Source: Bacteroidales bacterium (GTDB lineage: Bacteria > Bacteroidota > Bacteroidia > Bacteroidales > VadinHA17). Taken from it: a stretch of DNA of 51,625 bases. Shown here one piece after another: positions 1 through 7,903 of the stretch (position 1 is its first letter; every line of letters starts with the position of its first letter). The DNA is taken from assembly GCA_003141895.1 (NCBI GenBank), contig PLNT01000013.1, positions 1-51,625 on the forward strand, read 5' to 3'. Made by a program: the position numbers and the translations under genes. The notes under the pieces are model-generated. The model saw only the letters and a program-made list of their open reading frames with translations. It was not told the origin of the DNA and ran no database searches.

Positions 1-9
1 ACGGCCATG

Positions 10-31
10 CCCTTTAGGGGGGCAGGGGGGC
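10..31. repeat. G-rich 22-bp spacer repeat, copy 1
   Basis: A 22-base G-rich string (CCCTTTA, six G, CA, six G, C) is found again, base for base, at 47179-47200. It belongs to the family of G-rich spacer sequences that also occurs near 7.7, 9.1 and 18.2 kb. It is non-coding as far as can be seen and lies at the window edge, so its full extent is unknown. Confidence 0.6.
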
Positions 32-62
32 TTCCCAGGGAGAGGCCACTGAGTCTATTTTT

Positions 63-102
63 GCAAGACCGCAAGACCGGAAGACCTCAAGACTGCAAAA
101 CT
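63..102. repeat. Octamer tandem array (5 units)
   Basis: Five consecutive 8-bp units: GCAAGACC, GCAAGACC, GGAAGACC, TCAAGACT, GCAAAACT. It lies at the 3' side of the VirJ-like gene. Reverse-orientation arrays of the same unit follow on the far side of that gene (812-848 and 914-937), so the gene is bracketed by inverted arrays. Confidence 0.75.
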
Positions 103-802
103 AGTTTGACGTTACACCTTCCTCAATACGATCATTTATTTCATCAATCACCGGTTTCACATCTATATGCCTATGACCGCCTTTTAAATGATGTACTGTG
201 ATGTTGTGTTTAGTGAATTCTTTTTTCTCAAACTTTTTTTCATCTTTCCCCCAGAACACGATTATTTTTTTTTCGTCAATTTTCATTATTTCATGCAGCA
301 CATCGTACGGCCACTTCTTGTAATTAAGACCTATCATGTCGAGAAAATGAATTTCGAAATCGGAGTTGTACGATGGGGAAAGCAGTACTATAAATTCCAC
401 TTTCTCTTTCCATCCATCACTCATCAGATTGTAAAGAAAGGGCACTACTTCAGATCCGAATGAATAACCCGCAAAAATAAACTTCCGTCGATTATACCTT
501 TTCAAATTCAAATCAATGTAAGGCAGAATACTATCCAGGGTTTGCTGAGGTGTTTTACGCCTGCGGAAAAATTTATATGAATTAATGCACATCAAAGGAA
601 TATTGTTTGCACATAAACTGTCGGTCAATTTTTCATCGAAAAAGCTCCTGCCTGAATCACCCGTAAAAAACACTACTAATGGATTATTGCTGGTAATGGT
701 ATCGCTGCATGCCGGGTTTAATATATAATTTGTTTGCGCCTGCGCATCGCAACAAAAGATGACCAATAATAAAAACAGATACTTCCTGGACATGACAATC
801 AT
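101..802 (-). CDS. VirJ/AcvB-like alpha/beta hydrolase, exported
   Basis: A 233-residue protein that looks like the bacterial virulence protein VirJ family, an alpha/beta-hydrolase fold. It has an N-terminal signal peptide (hydrophobic residues 8-18, then DAQAQ), a strand-turn FFTGDSG near 45-51, the nucleophile elbow GYSFGSE at 112-118 with Ser114, and a late His in KGGHRH that could complete the triad. The start at 802 or the ATG at 793 (MSRKYLF) both leave a good signal peptide. It probably acts in the periplasm. VirJ relatives in other phyla are linked to aminoacyl-phosphatidylglycerol hydrolysis or to secretion, but the substrate here cannot be read from sequence. It stands alone between spacer arrays. 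Confidence 0.7.
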   Translation of the reverse strand: MIVMSRKYLFLLLVIFCCDAQAQTNYILNPACSDTITSNNPLVVFFTGDSGRSFFDEKLTDSLCANNIPLMCINSYKFFRRRKTPQQTLDSILPYIDLNLKRYNRRKFIFAGYSFGSEVVPFLYNLMSDGWKEKVEFIVLLSPSYNSDFEIHFLDMIGLNYKKWPYDVLHEIMKIDEKKIIVFWGKDEKKFEKKEFTKHNITVHHLKGGHRHIDVKPVIDEINDRIEEGVTSN

Positions 803-811
803 TTATTATAT

Positions 812-848
812 GTCTTGCGGTCTTGCTGTCCTGCGGTCCTGCGGTCTG
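812..848. repeat. Octamer tandem array, reverse orientation
   Basis: Four and a half 8-bp units (GTCTTGCG, GTCTTGCT, GTCCTGCG, GTCCTGCG, GTCTG). These are the reverse complement of the unit at 63-102. The array starts 10 bp upstream of the VirJ-like start codon. Confidence 0.75.
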
Positions 849-913
849 TAAATGCAAGATTCCCAACTCAGGATGCAAGGCCTTTTAGACAAAAGACAAA
901 AGTAAGAAGAAAT

Positions 914-937
914 GTCTTGCGGTCGTGCGGTCTTGCT
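914..937. repeat. Octamer tandem array, reverse orientation
   Basis: Three 8-bp units (GTCTTGCG, GTCGTGCG, GTCTTGCT) of the same family as 812-848, in the spacer before the L,D-transpeptidase-like gene's 3' end. Confidence 0.65.
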
Positions 938-980
938 GGTCATAGCTGAAGTCAGAATTCAGAATAGATGATTCAGTAAA

Positions 981-1005
981 GACTGCAAGACTGCAGGACT
1001 ATTTT
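981..1005. repeat. Octamer array reaching a gene 3' end
   Basis: Two forward units (GACTGCAA, GACTGCAG) followed by GACTATTTT. The stop codon of the neighbouring minus-strand gene (CTA at 999-1001) lies inside this sequence. Bases 988-1005 recur exactly at 4088-4105, just past the 3' end of the epoxide hydrolase gene. Confidence 0.65.
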
Positions 1006-1661
1006 AAAAAAGTTGAATTTTCCCTATAAAACTTATCATCAGCATAAATAAACAGGCAACTTCCATTTGAAATCTTGCCGACTAACTCTTTTAAGATTTC
1101 CGGCGGTACAGCCAGGCAACCCCAGCTCCTACCCAATCGCCCATACTGTTTAATGTATTTTTCACTTACATATTCTGCTCCATGAATGACTATTTCCCTC
1201 GTCCTGGCATTGTCGTTTATATTCTTTTCGAGTCCGTCTAGCTTGAGTGAGTAACCATTCTCTCCATTGTAGGTTTCGGCTGTAACAAAAAATCCGAGCG
1301 AACTTTTGAGTGAGCGGGGAACATTGGAAAAGCTGTTTGCGATATTTTCTCCTGAGTTCTTACCATGGGCGACAAGACAATTATATAAAAGTATTTTGTT
1401 CGCCAGATCAATTACAAATAATCTCTTTTCGGTTGATGGCAATGAATAGTCAATTACCGTAATCAGGCTATTCTTCCTGAGATTTTTTATCCGGCTGAAA
1501 CCCTTATATGCTGTGTTGAAAACTTCAAAAGATAAAACGCCGTCAAGTTTGCAGTCGATCCACAGTTGATGGATATCAATCCTATCGGATACTTCTTTAT
1601 GATCATAATTAATATGGGAAAAGGAAATAGATATTAAAAATAAAAGACTAATGATTTGCAT
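999..1661 (-). CDS. Murein L,D-transpeptidase-like protein (YkuD-related)
   Basis: A 220-residue exported protein of the murein L,D-transpeptidase catalytic-domain family. It has a short N-terminal hydrophobic segment (residues 3-14). A HG pair at 160-161 and SWGC at 179-182 form the usual HxG...S-x-G-C active site, with Cys182 as nucleophile. Such enzymes form 3-3 cross-links in peptidoglycan or anchor proteins to it; which applies here is not visible. Its length fits the short family without a LysM domain. The C-terminus runs into an octamer spacer array that supplies the stop codon, so the last residues may be recently altered. Confidence 0.8.
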   Translation of the reverse strand: MQIISLLFLISISFSHINYDHKEVSDRIDIHQLWIDCKLDGVLSFEVFNTAYKGFSRIKNLRKNSLITVIDYSLPSTEKRLFVIDLANKILLYNCLVAHGKNSGENIANSFSNVPRSLKSSLGFFVTAETYNGENGYSLKLDGLEKNINDNARTREIVIHGAEYVSEKYIKQYGRLGRSWGCLAVPPEILKELVGKISNGSCLFIYADDKFYRENSTFLK

Positions 1662-1797
1662 ATCTAATAGTTATGGGCTCCGCAGGTCAAAGTAACAAAA
1701 AAAACAGCACAAAGAACACAAAGGAAAATCCAGAACCTATGTGCCCTGAGCTCTCTGTTCTCTGCCCTCTGCCGTTAAGCCTTTACGCCGTTAGCCT

Positions 1798-1968
1798 TTA
1801 CAATTGCAACCCCTTGAACCAGAGCGTATGTAATTTTGTCATCTGCCGGATTATCTTATCATCTATATGTTGTCTGTCCTCGTTCTTGCGTAGTATATTG
1901 ATCTCTGCAATGACGATCATCCGCCTGCACTTGGACGAATTTGATTTTAATAATGTAATACTTCTCAT
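1798..1968 (-). CDS. Possible small basic protein, 56 aa
   Basis: An ATG-initiated ORF of 56 codons in the spacer. The peptide is basic and helix-prone, starts MRSITLLKSNSSK and ends LHTLWFKGLQL. TATCTTTA, close to the phylum's TAnnTTTG -7 box, lies only a few bases upstream of the ATG, which would make the message nearly leaderless. I recognise no family. It could be a real small protein, the remains of a longer gene, or chance; the composition is less AT-rich than the surrounding spacer, which mildly favours coding. Confidence 0.3.
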   Translation of the reverse strand: MRSITLLKSNSSKCRRMIVIAEINILRKNEDRQHIDDKIIRQMTKLHTLWFKGLQL

Positions 1969-2135
1969 AGTGTAAAGATAGGTTCACTTAATTCGCTATC
2001 TGTTACATTATTGTGGGAATAAGTTACATCATTACGAGTGGCAACATCTGAAACAAGAGGTTTTAATCTGCGTTAATCTGCGTAATCGGCGGGAAAGTTA
2101 AAAATTAAGTACTTCGCTTAGTAATTGAAAAAAGT

Positions 2136-2143
2136 TAAATTTG
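2136..2143 (+). promoter_or_regulatory. -7 promoter box TAAATTTG
   Basis: A perfect match to the Bacteroidota TAnnTTTG -7 element, 23 bp before the ATG of the ferredoxin-type gene. The -33 region reads TTC rather than TTG. Confidence 0.55.
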
Positions 2144-2166
2144 AAAATACTTTATAATCAGATGAG

Positions 2167-3447
2167 ATGGCACATCACAACACAATAAAATATTATAAAC
2201 AGCTCTCCGACAGGTACAACCGGTTTCCACAGGGAGCTCCACCCTCCGATCTGCTTTTTGAAATATTGAAAATTCTTTTTACAGAGAGGGAAGCCGGACT
2301 CGTTTCACTTTTGCCGATAAAACCATTCAATAGCCTCAAGGCAGCGGGGATCTGGAAAATGAAGGAAGCTGATGCAAGGGTAATTTTAAATGATCTAGCG
2401 GACAAAGGTCTGCTTCTCGATGCAGTTGGAAAAGACGATGTCATCTACTCAATGCCTCCTCCGATGGCAGGATTCTTTGAATTCTCACTTATGAGATACA
2501 GAAATGACATCGATCAGAAATCTCTTTCCGAACTTTTCTATCAGTATCTGAACGTCGAGGAAGATTTTATTAAGAGTCTCTTCCTTACAGGAGAAACCCA
2601 GGTTGGCCGTGTCTATGTAAACGAGGGGGTACTTTCAAATGAAAATGCTCTTCATGTTCTCGATTATGAAAGAGCATCGGAGGTAGTAAAGACAGCTTCA
2701 GCCATTGGTGTAGGAGTATGCTATTGCCGTCACAAAATGCAGCATGTGGGAAGAAACTGTGATGCTCCTCTTGATATATGCATGACCTTTAATGACACTG
2801 CTGAATCGCTTACCCGTCATGGGGTAGCCAGAAAAGTTGATGCTGCAGAAGGACTTGATTTACTTGATGTTGCCAGGGACAATAACCTGGTGCAGTTCGG
2901 TGAAAATGTAATGGAAAAGGTGAGCTTCATATGTAACTGTTGCGGCTGTTGCTGCGAGGCCCTGATTGCCTCCAGAAAATTCGGATTTGAAAATCCGGTG
3001 CATACCACCAACTTTATTCCTTTTATTGCAGAAGAAAATTGCAATGGGTGCGGAAAATGTGTTGCATTATGCCCTGTGGAAGCGATGACCATGGTATCGG
3101 CTAATGATCCTGCTAAACCCAACCGGAAGAAAGCAAAACTGATAAAGGAGATCTGTCTCGGATGCGGTGTATGTCTCAATGGTTGCGACAAGAAAGGTAT
3201 TGAGCTTCATTCAAGAAAAGAAAGGGTAATAACGCCTGTAAACTCAATTCACAGGATTGTACTAATGGCAATTGAAAGAGGTAAGCTTCAGAATCTCATA
3301 TTCGATAACCATGTTCTCTTAAGTCATAGAGTTATGGCTGCGGTTTTGGGAGTTATATTAAAACTGCCGCCACTAAAACAAGCTATGGCCAGTGAGCAGT
3401 TTAAATCGAGATATCTTGTTTCGATAATAAAAAGATCGAAAGTGTGA
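2167..3447 (+). CDS. Cysteine-rich 4Fe-4S ferredoxin-type protein
   Basis: A 426-residue cytoplasmic iron-sulfur protein. Residues 25-100 look like a winged-helix region. The middle part has C185, C187, C198 and C205 and an unusual CNCCGCCC run at 256-263. The C-terminal part has two ferredoxin motifs, C292-x2-C295-x2-C298-x3-C302-P and C330-x2-C333-x2-C336-x3-C340, the latter followed by Asp rather than Pro. These should bind two 4Fe-4S clusters; the upstream cysteines may bind a third cluster or metal. It is probably an electron-transfer protein, but no partner oxidoreductase is adjacent. It stands alone on the plus strand behind its own promoter. The specific role is unknown. Confidence 0.7.
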   Translation: MAHHNTIKYYKQLSDRYNRFPQGAPPSDLLFEILKILFTEREAGLVSLLPIKPFNSLKAAGIWKMKEADARVILNDLADKGLLLDAVGKDDVIYSMPPPMAGFFEFSLMRYRNDIDQKSLSELFYQYLNVEEDFIKSLFLTGETQVGRVYVNEGVLSNENALHVLDYERASEVVKTASAIGVGVCYCRHKMQHVGRNCDAPLDICMTFNDTAESLTRHGVARKVDAAEGLDLLDVARDNNLVQFGENVMEKVSFICNCCGCCCEALIASRKFGFENPVHTTNFIPFIAEENCNGCGKCVALCPVEAMTMVSANDPAKPNRKKAKLIKEICLGCGVCLNGCDKKGIELHSRKERVITPVNSIHRIVLMAIERGKLQNLIFDNHVLLSHRVMAAVLGVILKLPPLKQAMASEQFKSRYLVSIIKRSKV

Positions 3448-3458
3448 GGTGTAAGGCG

Positions 3459-3920
3459 TTATTTTAACTCTTTCAAAATCCTTAGTGCCTCATCCACATG
3501 CCTGGTTGCCTGAGTCTGTGAGTTGAAGACATATACTACTTTCCCCGACTTATCTATAATATACGTAACTCTGCCGGGTATCATTCCTAAGAAGTTAACA
3601 GGTACACCAAATAATTTGCGGACTTTATCACCTTCATCACTCAAAAGTGTAAAGCTCAGGTGGTACTTTTCTGCAAATTTCTTATGGCTTTCGACTGATT
3701 GTCCGCTGATGCCGATAATCATTGCATCGGCTTCTGTGAATACCTCAAACTGGTCGCGGAAAGCGCAGGCTTCTTTCGTGCACCCCGGACTATCGTCCTT
3801 GGGATAAAAGTAAATAACAAGATTCTTTTTGCCAATTACGGAATTAATGGGAAAGGGTATTCCGTTCTGGTCAGCTAACGTAAATTGCGGGACAGTGCTC
3901 CCGACTTCAATTTTATTCAT
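3459..3920 (-). CDS. bcp: Thioredoxin-dependent peroxiredoxin (Bcp/PrxQ type)
   Basis: An AhpC/TSA-family peroxidase of 153 residues from the ATG at 3920. The peroxidatic cysteine is C47 in the PGCTKEAC motif, and C52, five residues on, is the resolving cysteine typical of atypical two-Cys Bcp/PrxQ enzymes. It reduces H2O2 and organic peroxides in the cytoplasm at the expense of thioredoxin. The frame extends 15 codons upstream (to 3965) with a hydrophobic stretch, but MNKIEVGSTVPQFTL is the normal family start, so the inner ATG was chosen. It converges with the ferredoxin-type gene, leaving 11 bp between them. Confidence 0.85.
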   Translation of the reverse strand: MNKIEVGSTVPQFTLADQNGIPFPINSVIGKKNLVIYFYPKDDSPGCTKEACAFRDQFEVFTEADAMIIGISGQSVESHKKFAEKYHLSFTLLSDEGDKVRKLFGVPVNFLGMIPGRVTYIIDKSGKVVYVFNSQTQATRHVDEALRILKELK

Positions 3921-4015
3921 AAATGTTATACCAGTAAATAATATAAGATAGACTAAAAGATTCATTGGATTAAATCATCCATTTGCAGTAGTAACAGGCG
4001 AGCTGAAATAAAGTT

Positions 4016-4054
4016 GTACCTGATGCTGTACGCGTTGCGTGGTATGCGGTTCGA
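4016..4054. repeat. Heptamer spacer array
   Basis: Degenerate 7-bp units such as GTACGCG, TTGCGTG, GTATGCG, GTTCGAG lie in the spacer between the epoxide hydrolase and peroxiredoxin genes. The same type of unit appears at 5265-5292, 10329-10391 and 15046-15080. Confidence 0.5.
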
Positions 4055-4084
4055 GGAAATTCTTTACTTCTAGAAGGCGGGGCT

Positions 4085-4105
4085 GTAAGACTGCAGGACT
4101 ATTTT
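4085..4105. repeat. Octamer array remnant
   Basis: Two 8-bp units (GTAAGACT, GCAGGACT) followed by ATTTT. Bases 4088-4105 are identical to 988-1005. Both copies sit immediately 3' of a minus-strand gene. Confidence 0.65.
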
Positions 4106-4119
4106 CCCACAGTTATGCT

Positions 4120-5250
4120 TTATAAGCTAAGACTTTTAAAGAACTTGAGAATATCTTCCGCCAGTAACTCCGGTTTTTCCATTGCCGGGAAATGTCCTCC
4201 TGAAGGAAAATCCGACCATTGCTGAATATTATACCCACGTTCCACAAATTTTCTTGGAGGAAATGGTTCTTCATACTGGAAATGAGCAATCGCCACTGGC
4301 GTTTTTATAAATGTATCCTTTCCTACAACGAGGGGGTTTTTACTGTTCTCATTATAAAGACGCATCGATGAATGTATTGTTTCAGTTATCCAGTAAAGGG
4401 TAACATTTGATAAAAGCTCATCTTTTGAAAATACACTGCCAATATACCCGTTGCATTCAGACCAGCCATACATTTTCTCCACTATCCAGGCACATAATCC
4501 CATTGGTGAATCATTAAGTCCGTAAGCTAACGTTAAAGGTTTCGTATTCTGTTCAAGTGAATAACCTCCCTCCCGCGAAAACCATTCTTCTTCCGAATCG
4601 AGATAATCGTTTTCTTCTTTAGTAAACTCCTCATTCTCTTCCATTACCGGAACATAATTTCCGGGGATATAATTCAGATGGATGCCGATGACGTGTCCGG
4701 GAAATTTCATTGCAATAGCTGTTGATACACCCGAACCAAAATCTCCGCCCTGAACAGCGTATTTATCGTAACCAAGTTCAATCATTAGCTTATCCCATAA
4801 CTCAGCCATAAATGTAACATTGCAACCGGCCAGGTTAACTTTTTGTGAAAACCCGTATCCCGGCATCGAAGGGATAACAAGATCAAATGAGAAATCCGGA
4901 TTCTCTGTCAGTAATGGAATAAGCTTCATCATTTCAAGAAACGAGTAAGGCCAGCCATGTGTCATAATAAGAGGAATAGACTTTGCCCCCTTGCCCTTAA
5001 TGTGTAAAAAATGGATCTTATAACCTTCAATATCTGCTACAAAATTGGGATACATATTAATTTCACTTTCGGTTTTTCGCCAGTCAAAGTAATTGATCCA
5101 GTAATCTTCCAGTTCTTTCATATAACTGAGACTCGCTCCATATGTCCAGCCAGAGTGTTCTATTTCATCGGGCCAGCGGGTGAGTCTTAATTTTGTTTTC
5201 AGGTCATCCAGAAATTGCTGGGCTATCTCAATTTTAATTTTCTTGATCAT
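4120..5250 (-). CDS. Epoxide hydrolase (microsomal-type alpha/beta hydrolase)
   Basis: A 376-residue enzyme with the epoxide hydrolase N-terminal region (about residues 5-110) followed by the alpha/beta-hydrolase core. It has the oxyanion motif HGWP at 98-101, the nucleophile Asp170 in QGGDFGSG, and the general-base His353 in SGGHF near the C-terminus. It should open epoxides to vicinal diols through a covalent ester intermediate in the cytoplasm; the natural substrate is unknown. There is no signal peptide. The length is typical of the family. It is encoded downstream of the penicillin-binding protein gene, but a palindrome and a heptamer array separate them, so an operon is unlikely. Confidence 0.85.
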   Translation of the reverse strand: MIKKIKIEIAQQFLDDLKTKLRLTRWPDEIEHSGWTYGASLSYMKELEDYWINYFDWRKTESEINMYPNFVADIEGYKIHFLHIKGKGAKSIPLIMTHGWPYSFLEMMKLIPLLTENPDFSFDLVIPSMPGYGFSQKVNLAGCNVTFMAELWDKLMIELGYDKYAVQGGDFGSGVSTAIAMKFPGHVIGIHLNYIPGNYVPVMEENEEFTKEENDYLDSEEEWFSREGGYSLEQNTKPLTLAYGLNDSPMGLCAWIVEKMYGWSECNGYIGSVFSKDELLSNVTLYWITETIHSSMRLYNENSKNPLVVGKDTFIKTPVAIAHFQYEEPFPPRKFVERGYNIQQWSDFPSGGHFPAMEKPELLAEDILKFFKSLSL

Positions 5251-5264
5251 TAATCAATTATTTC

Positions 5265-5292
5265 GGTGTGAGGCATGCGGTACGCGGTTCTT
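5265..5292. repeat. Heptamer tandem array
   Basis: Four 7-bp units (GGTGTGA, GGCATGC, GGTACGC, GGTTCTT) directly upstream of the epoxide hydrolase gene. Confidence 0.6.
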
Positions 5293-5336
5293 AAGCGGTA
5301 AAGTTAATAAAATTTCATTTTCAAAATAGAAATGTT

Positions 5337-5358
5337 GGGAACGGTCGCGACTGTTCCC
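5337..5358. terminator. GGGAAC...GTTCCC palindrome after PBP gene
   Basis: A 22-bp palindrome with 9-bp arms (GGGAACGGT / ACTGTTCCC, one G-T pair) and loop CGCG, about 20 bp past the stop of the penicillin-binding protein gene. There is no clear U-tract, so terminator function is only possible; it may instead be a dispersed palindromic repeat like those at 10791 and 13707. Confidence 0.5.
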
Positions 5359-5378
5359 TACATTATTATTATATAAAT

Positions 5379-7616
5379 TTATTTCCCGAATAACCTTCTG
5401 AAAAATCCTTTTTTCTTTTGCTTTTCCTTATGCTTTGCCGAGAGATCAGCAGAGGATTTTTTCTTGCCATGGAAAAGGTCGAGAAATTTGTCAACGAGGT
5501 TCTTTTCTTTAAATTCAGGACAATCAAGTGCTGCAACCAGTTCAGGAGACAGATCGGGAAATTCTGTAAAAAGTTGTCTTCTGAGAGTGTCATTCTTCTG
5601 CACTTTTTTCAATGTTAATGCAACTAAGGGTAAGGCAAGTGTGCTTCCGGAACCGTATGAACCATTATTAAAATGAATTGCTCTTGAGGAAGCTCCAACC
5701 CTGGTTACAACGACAAGCTTTGGATTGAATACTGTGAACCAGGCATCTGAATAATCCTGTGATGTACCAGTTTTACCAGCAAGTGGAAGATTAATTCCAT
5801 AGACACTACCCATCGATGCTCCTGTTCCTTCTCTTACAGCTTTTTGCAAAATAGCCCTGATCAGGTTCGCTGACTTTTCGCTCAGTACTTTTTCTTTTGG
5901 ATCATTAAATTCATTCTGATAAATTATTTCGCCATCCGGTGCTTTGATTGTTGTTATGCATTGAGGTGAAACACTGTATCCTCCATTGGCAAAAGACGAA
6001 TAGGCTATTGCTTCTTCCAGGATACTTGCTTCAGCTGTTCCAAGTGCTACCGATGGAACACTGTCAAGATTATAGGAAAATCCCATTTTCATCCAGAGTG
6101 AATCGAGTTTCTGAAAACGCGTATGCAAAAATAAGTTCACAGTAGGGATATTCATAGAAAAGGTCAGCGCACCAGCAAGAGTAAATTTTCCTCCATGGGT
6201 ATGATCATAATTCTCAGGAGTCCAGTCCTCAATCCCATGTATGGTAATGGAGTCATTATCAAGATAAAGGCAGGGATCTATTCCCTGTTCAAATGCTTCT
6301 GCGTAAAGAATGGGCTTAAATGATGAAGCCATCTGGCGGCGGGCATAAATCTGATCATATGGCTGAGTTTTAAAATCAATGCCACCAACCCACGCCCTCA
6401 CAGAACCTGATTGGGGATCTATAGCCAGCAATCCTGCATGTAATATCAATAAGGCCTGCTTCAGGCTGTCTCCTACAGAAATTGAATCAGAATGGGAACC
6501 CTCCCAGTCAAAAACCTGACGTAAATTGATTTCCCCTTCACGATCAGTCAAATTCATACTTTTAAGTTCCTGATCTGCAATCTGTTTAATAGTTCTTTTT
6601 CCAGAGATACTTTGATACTGTTCCCTGAGTCTTTTCTGCATGATTGAGAGATGTTCACGGAAAGATTCCAGGACATATTTTTGAAGCGTGAGATTCAGGG
6701 TAGTTGTTATAACCAGACCGTCTTCTTCTATATTCCATTGCTTTCCGGTCGACGACTCGGCATTCTGAAGTATTTTCATTGCCTCATCTTTAACCCTTAC
6801 AAGAAAGTAATCTGCCGGACCATCTGATTCAACATCGGTAAAATTCTGTATTAATGGAAGTTTGCAAAGAGAATCAGTTTCGGGAGTATTGAGATAATTG
6901 TACTTCTCAAGTTGTCTCAGCACAATATTTCTTCTTGCCAGAGCATTTTCAGGATGAAGACGCGGATTATAAAATGTATTGGCTTTGAGCATTCCCACAA
7001 GAACCGCGGATTCCTCAATAGTCAGATTATCGGTTTTTTTATTGAAATATCGTCTTGAAGCTGTTCCGATTCCATAAATATTTTCTCCGAACGAAACTGT
7101 GTTCAGGTAGAGCGTCAGTATCTCTTCCTTGGTAAATGATTTTTCGAGACGATGAGCAATTATTACTTCTTTTGTTTTGATTACCAGCATAGAAAGTCGA
7201 CCTGCTTTTTTCCTGCCAAACATGTTCTTCGCGAGTTGCTGTGTTAATGTGCTGCCTCCTCCTGAGCGGTGGTCGTTAAGCAGAAGTGATTTGAAAAGAA
7301 CCCTGAAAAGACTCCTTGAATCAATACCTTTATGTTCAAAAAAACGGGAATCCTCCGTTGCAACCAATGCATTGATAAGGTTCGCCGGAATCTGGCTGAA
7401 AGAAATATTTGTACGGTTCTGAGAAAAGATATTACCAATAAGTTCTCCTTCTGATGATAGTACTATAGTCGCATTTGCGTTTTTATAATTCAGAAGCTCG
7501 TTTTTAGTTTGAAGATGTCCGAATACTCCACAATAAACCGTAAACACGAATATCACCGGTAACAGTAACATTACCAGAATAATAATAACGAAAGTTTTCC
7601 AATGTCTTTTGAGCAT
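5379..7616 (-). CDS. Class A penicillin-binding protein (PBP1a type)
   Basis: A bifunctional peptidoglycan synthase of 745 residues, anchored by one N-terminal membrane helix (about 9-28) with the rest periplasmic. The GT51 glycosyltransferase domain shows EDSRFFEHKG (Glu88) and GGSTLTQQLAKN (120-131). The transpeptidase domain shows SSFK at 431-434 with nucleophile Ser431, SMN at 487-489 and KTGTS at 615-619. It polymerises lipid II glycan strands and cross-links stem peptides. The tail after about 700 is strongly basic (KKKSS, KEKQKKKGFFRRLFGK). All catalytic motifs are intact. Confidence 0.92.
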   Translation of the reverse strand: MLKRHWKTFVIIILVMLLLPVIFVFTVYCGVFGHLQTKNELLNYKNANATIVLSSEGELIGNIFSQNRTNISFSQIPANLINALVATEDSRFFEHKGIDSRSLFRVLFKSLLLNDHRSGGGSTLTQQLAKNMFGRKKAGRLSMLVIKTKEVIIAHRLEKSFTKEEILTLYLNTVSFGENIYGIGTASRRYFNKKTDNLTIEESAVLVGMLKANTFYNPRLHPENALARRNIVLRQLEKYNYLNTPETDSLCKLPLIQNFTDVESDGPADYFLVRVKDEAMKILQNAESSTGKQWNIEEDGLVITTTLNLTLQKYVLESFREHLSIMQKRLREQYQSISGKRTIKQIADQELKSMNLTDREGEINLRQVFDWEGSHSDSISVGDSLKQALLILHAGLLAIDPQSGSVRAWVGGIDFKTQPYDQIYARRQMASSFKPILYAEAFEQGIDPCLYLDNDSITIHGIEDWTPENYDHTHGGKFTLAGALTFSMNIPTVNLFLHTRFQKLDSLWMKMGFSYNLDSVPSVALGTAEASILEEAIAYSSFANGGYSVSPQCITTIKAPDGEIIYQNEFNDPKEKVLSEKSANLIRAILQKAVREGTGASMGSVYGINLPLAGKTGTSQDYSDAWFTVFNPKLVVVTRVGASSRAIHFNNGSYGSGSTLALPLVALTLKKVQKNDTLRRQLFTEFPDLSPELVAALDCPEFKEKNLVDKFLDLFHGKKKSSADLSAKHKEKQKKKGFFRRLFGK

Positions 7617-7682
7617 CAGGTTTATTTACTTCCTTTAACGGAGAATGTATTGAAAAAGTTCATAAATGCCACTTTCTCATTG

Positions 7683-7832
7683 TAACCCCCCTGCCGCTAA
7701 CACGGCCCCCTGCCCCCCTAAAGCCTGCCTGCCGGTAGGCAGGGGGGGTAAATTCTCAAAATTTTAATTAATTCACTAAGGACTCTGAATTGGTCCCCGG
7801 TTAGGGGGACAGCCGCGAAGCGGCAGGGGGTT
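7683..7832. repeat. G-rich inverted spacer repeat, copy A
   Basis: A non-coding element with a left arm rich in CCCCCTGCCGCT (7683-7724) and a right arm at 7784-7832 that reads out the inverse with the small hairpin GCCGCGAAGCGGC. The 49-bp right end differs from 18273-18321 at four positions only. An inner hairpin CCTGCCTGCC / GGTAGGCAGG lies at about 7724-7743. Confidence 0.7.
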
Positions 7833-7840
7833 TTCTTTAC

Positions 7841-7872
7841 ACCTTTGAACCTTTATACCTTTAACCTTTTTT
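7841..7872. repeat. Octamer array ACCTTTRW
   Basis: Three 8-bp units (ACCTTTGA, ACCTTTAT, ACCTTTAA) plus a T-rich partial unit, directly upstream of the small conserved protein gene. This octamer differs from the GCAAGACC family. Confidence 0.55.
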
Positions 7873-7903
7873 TATAACTTTACTGACTCAGAATTATAAC
7901 CTT

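Larger units (their letters stand above)
1662..2166. other. Repeat-rich spacer with one possible small ORF
   Basis: About 500 bp without a recognised gene. It holds nonamer-like CACAAAG phrases near 1690-1725, a doubled GCCGTTA(A)GCCTTTAC unit near 1771-1802, a doubled TTAATCTGCG near 2060-2085, and a direct repeat GTTACAT around 2003-2030. A 56-codon minus-strand ORF is listed separately. The plus-strand reading frame across 1673-1975 looks like a by-product of the repeats. Confidence 0.6.

Noticed and set aside
63-1005. CRISPR array
   Set aside because: The repeated units are 8 bp without unique spacers between them, and there are no cas genes.
1673-1975. 100-codon plus-strand ORF in the spacer after the L,D-transpeptidase gene
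   Set aside because: It runs through repeat text (CACAAAG and GCCGTTA units), has no domain features, and lies antisense to a more plausible small frame.
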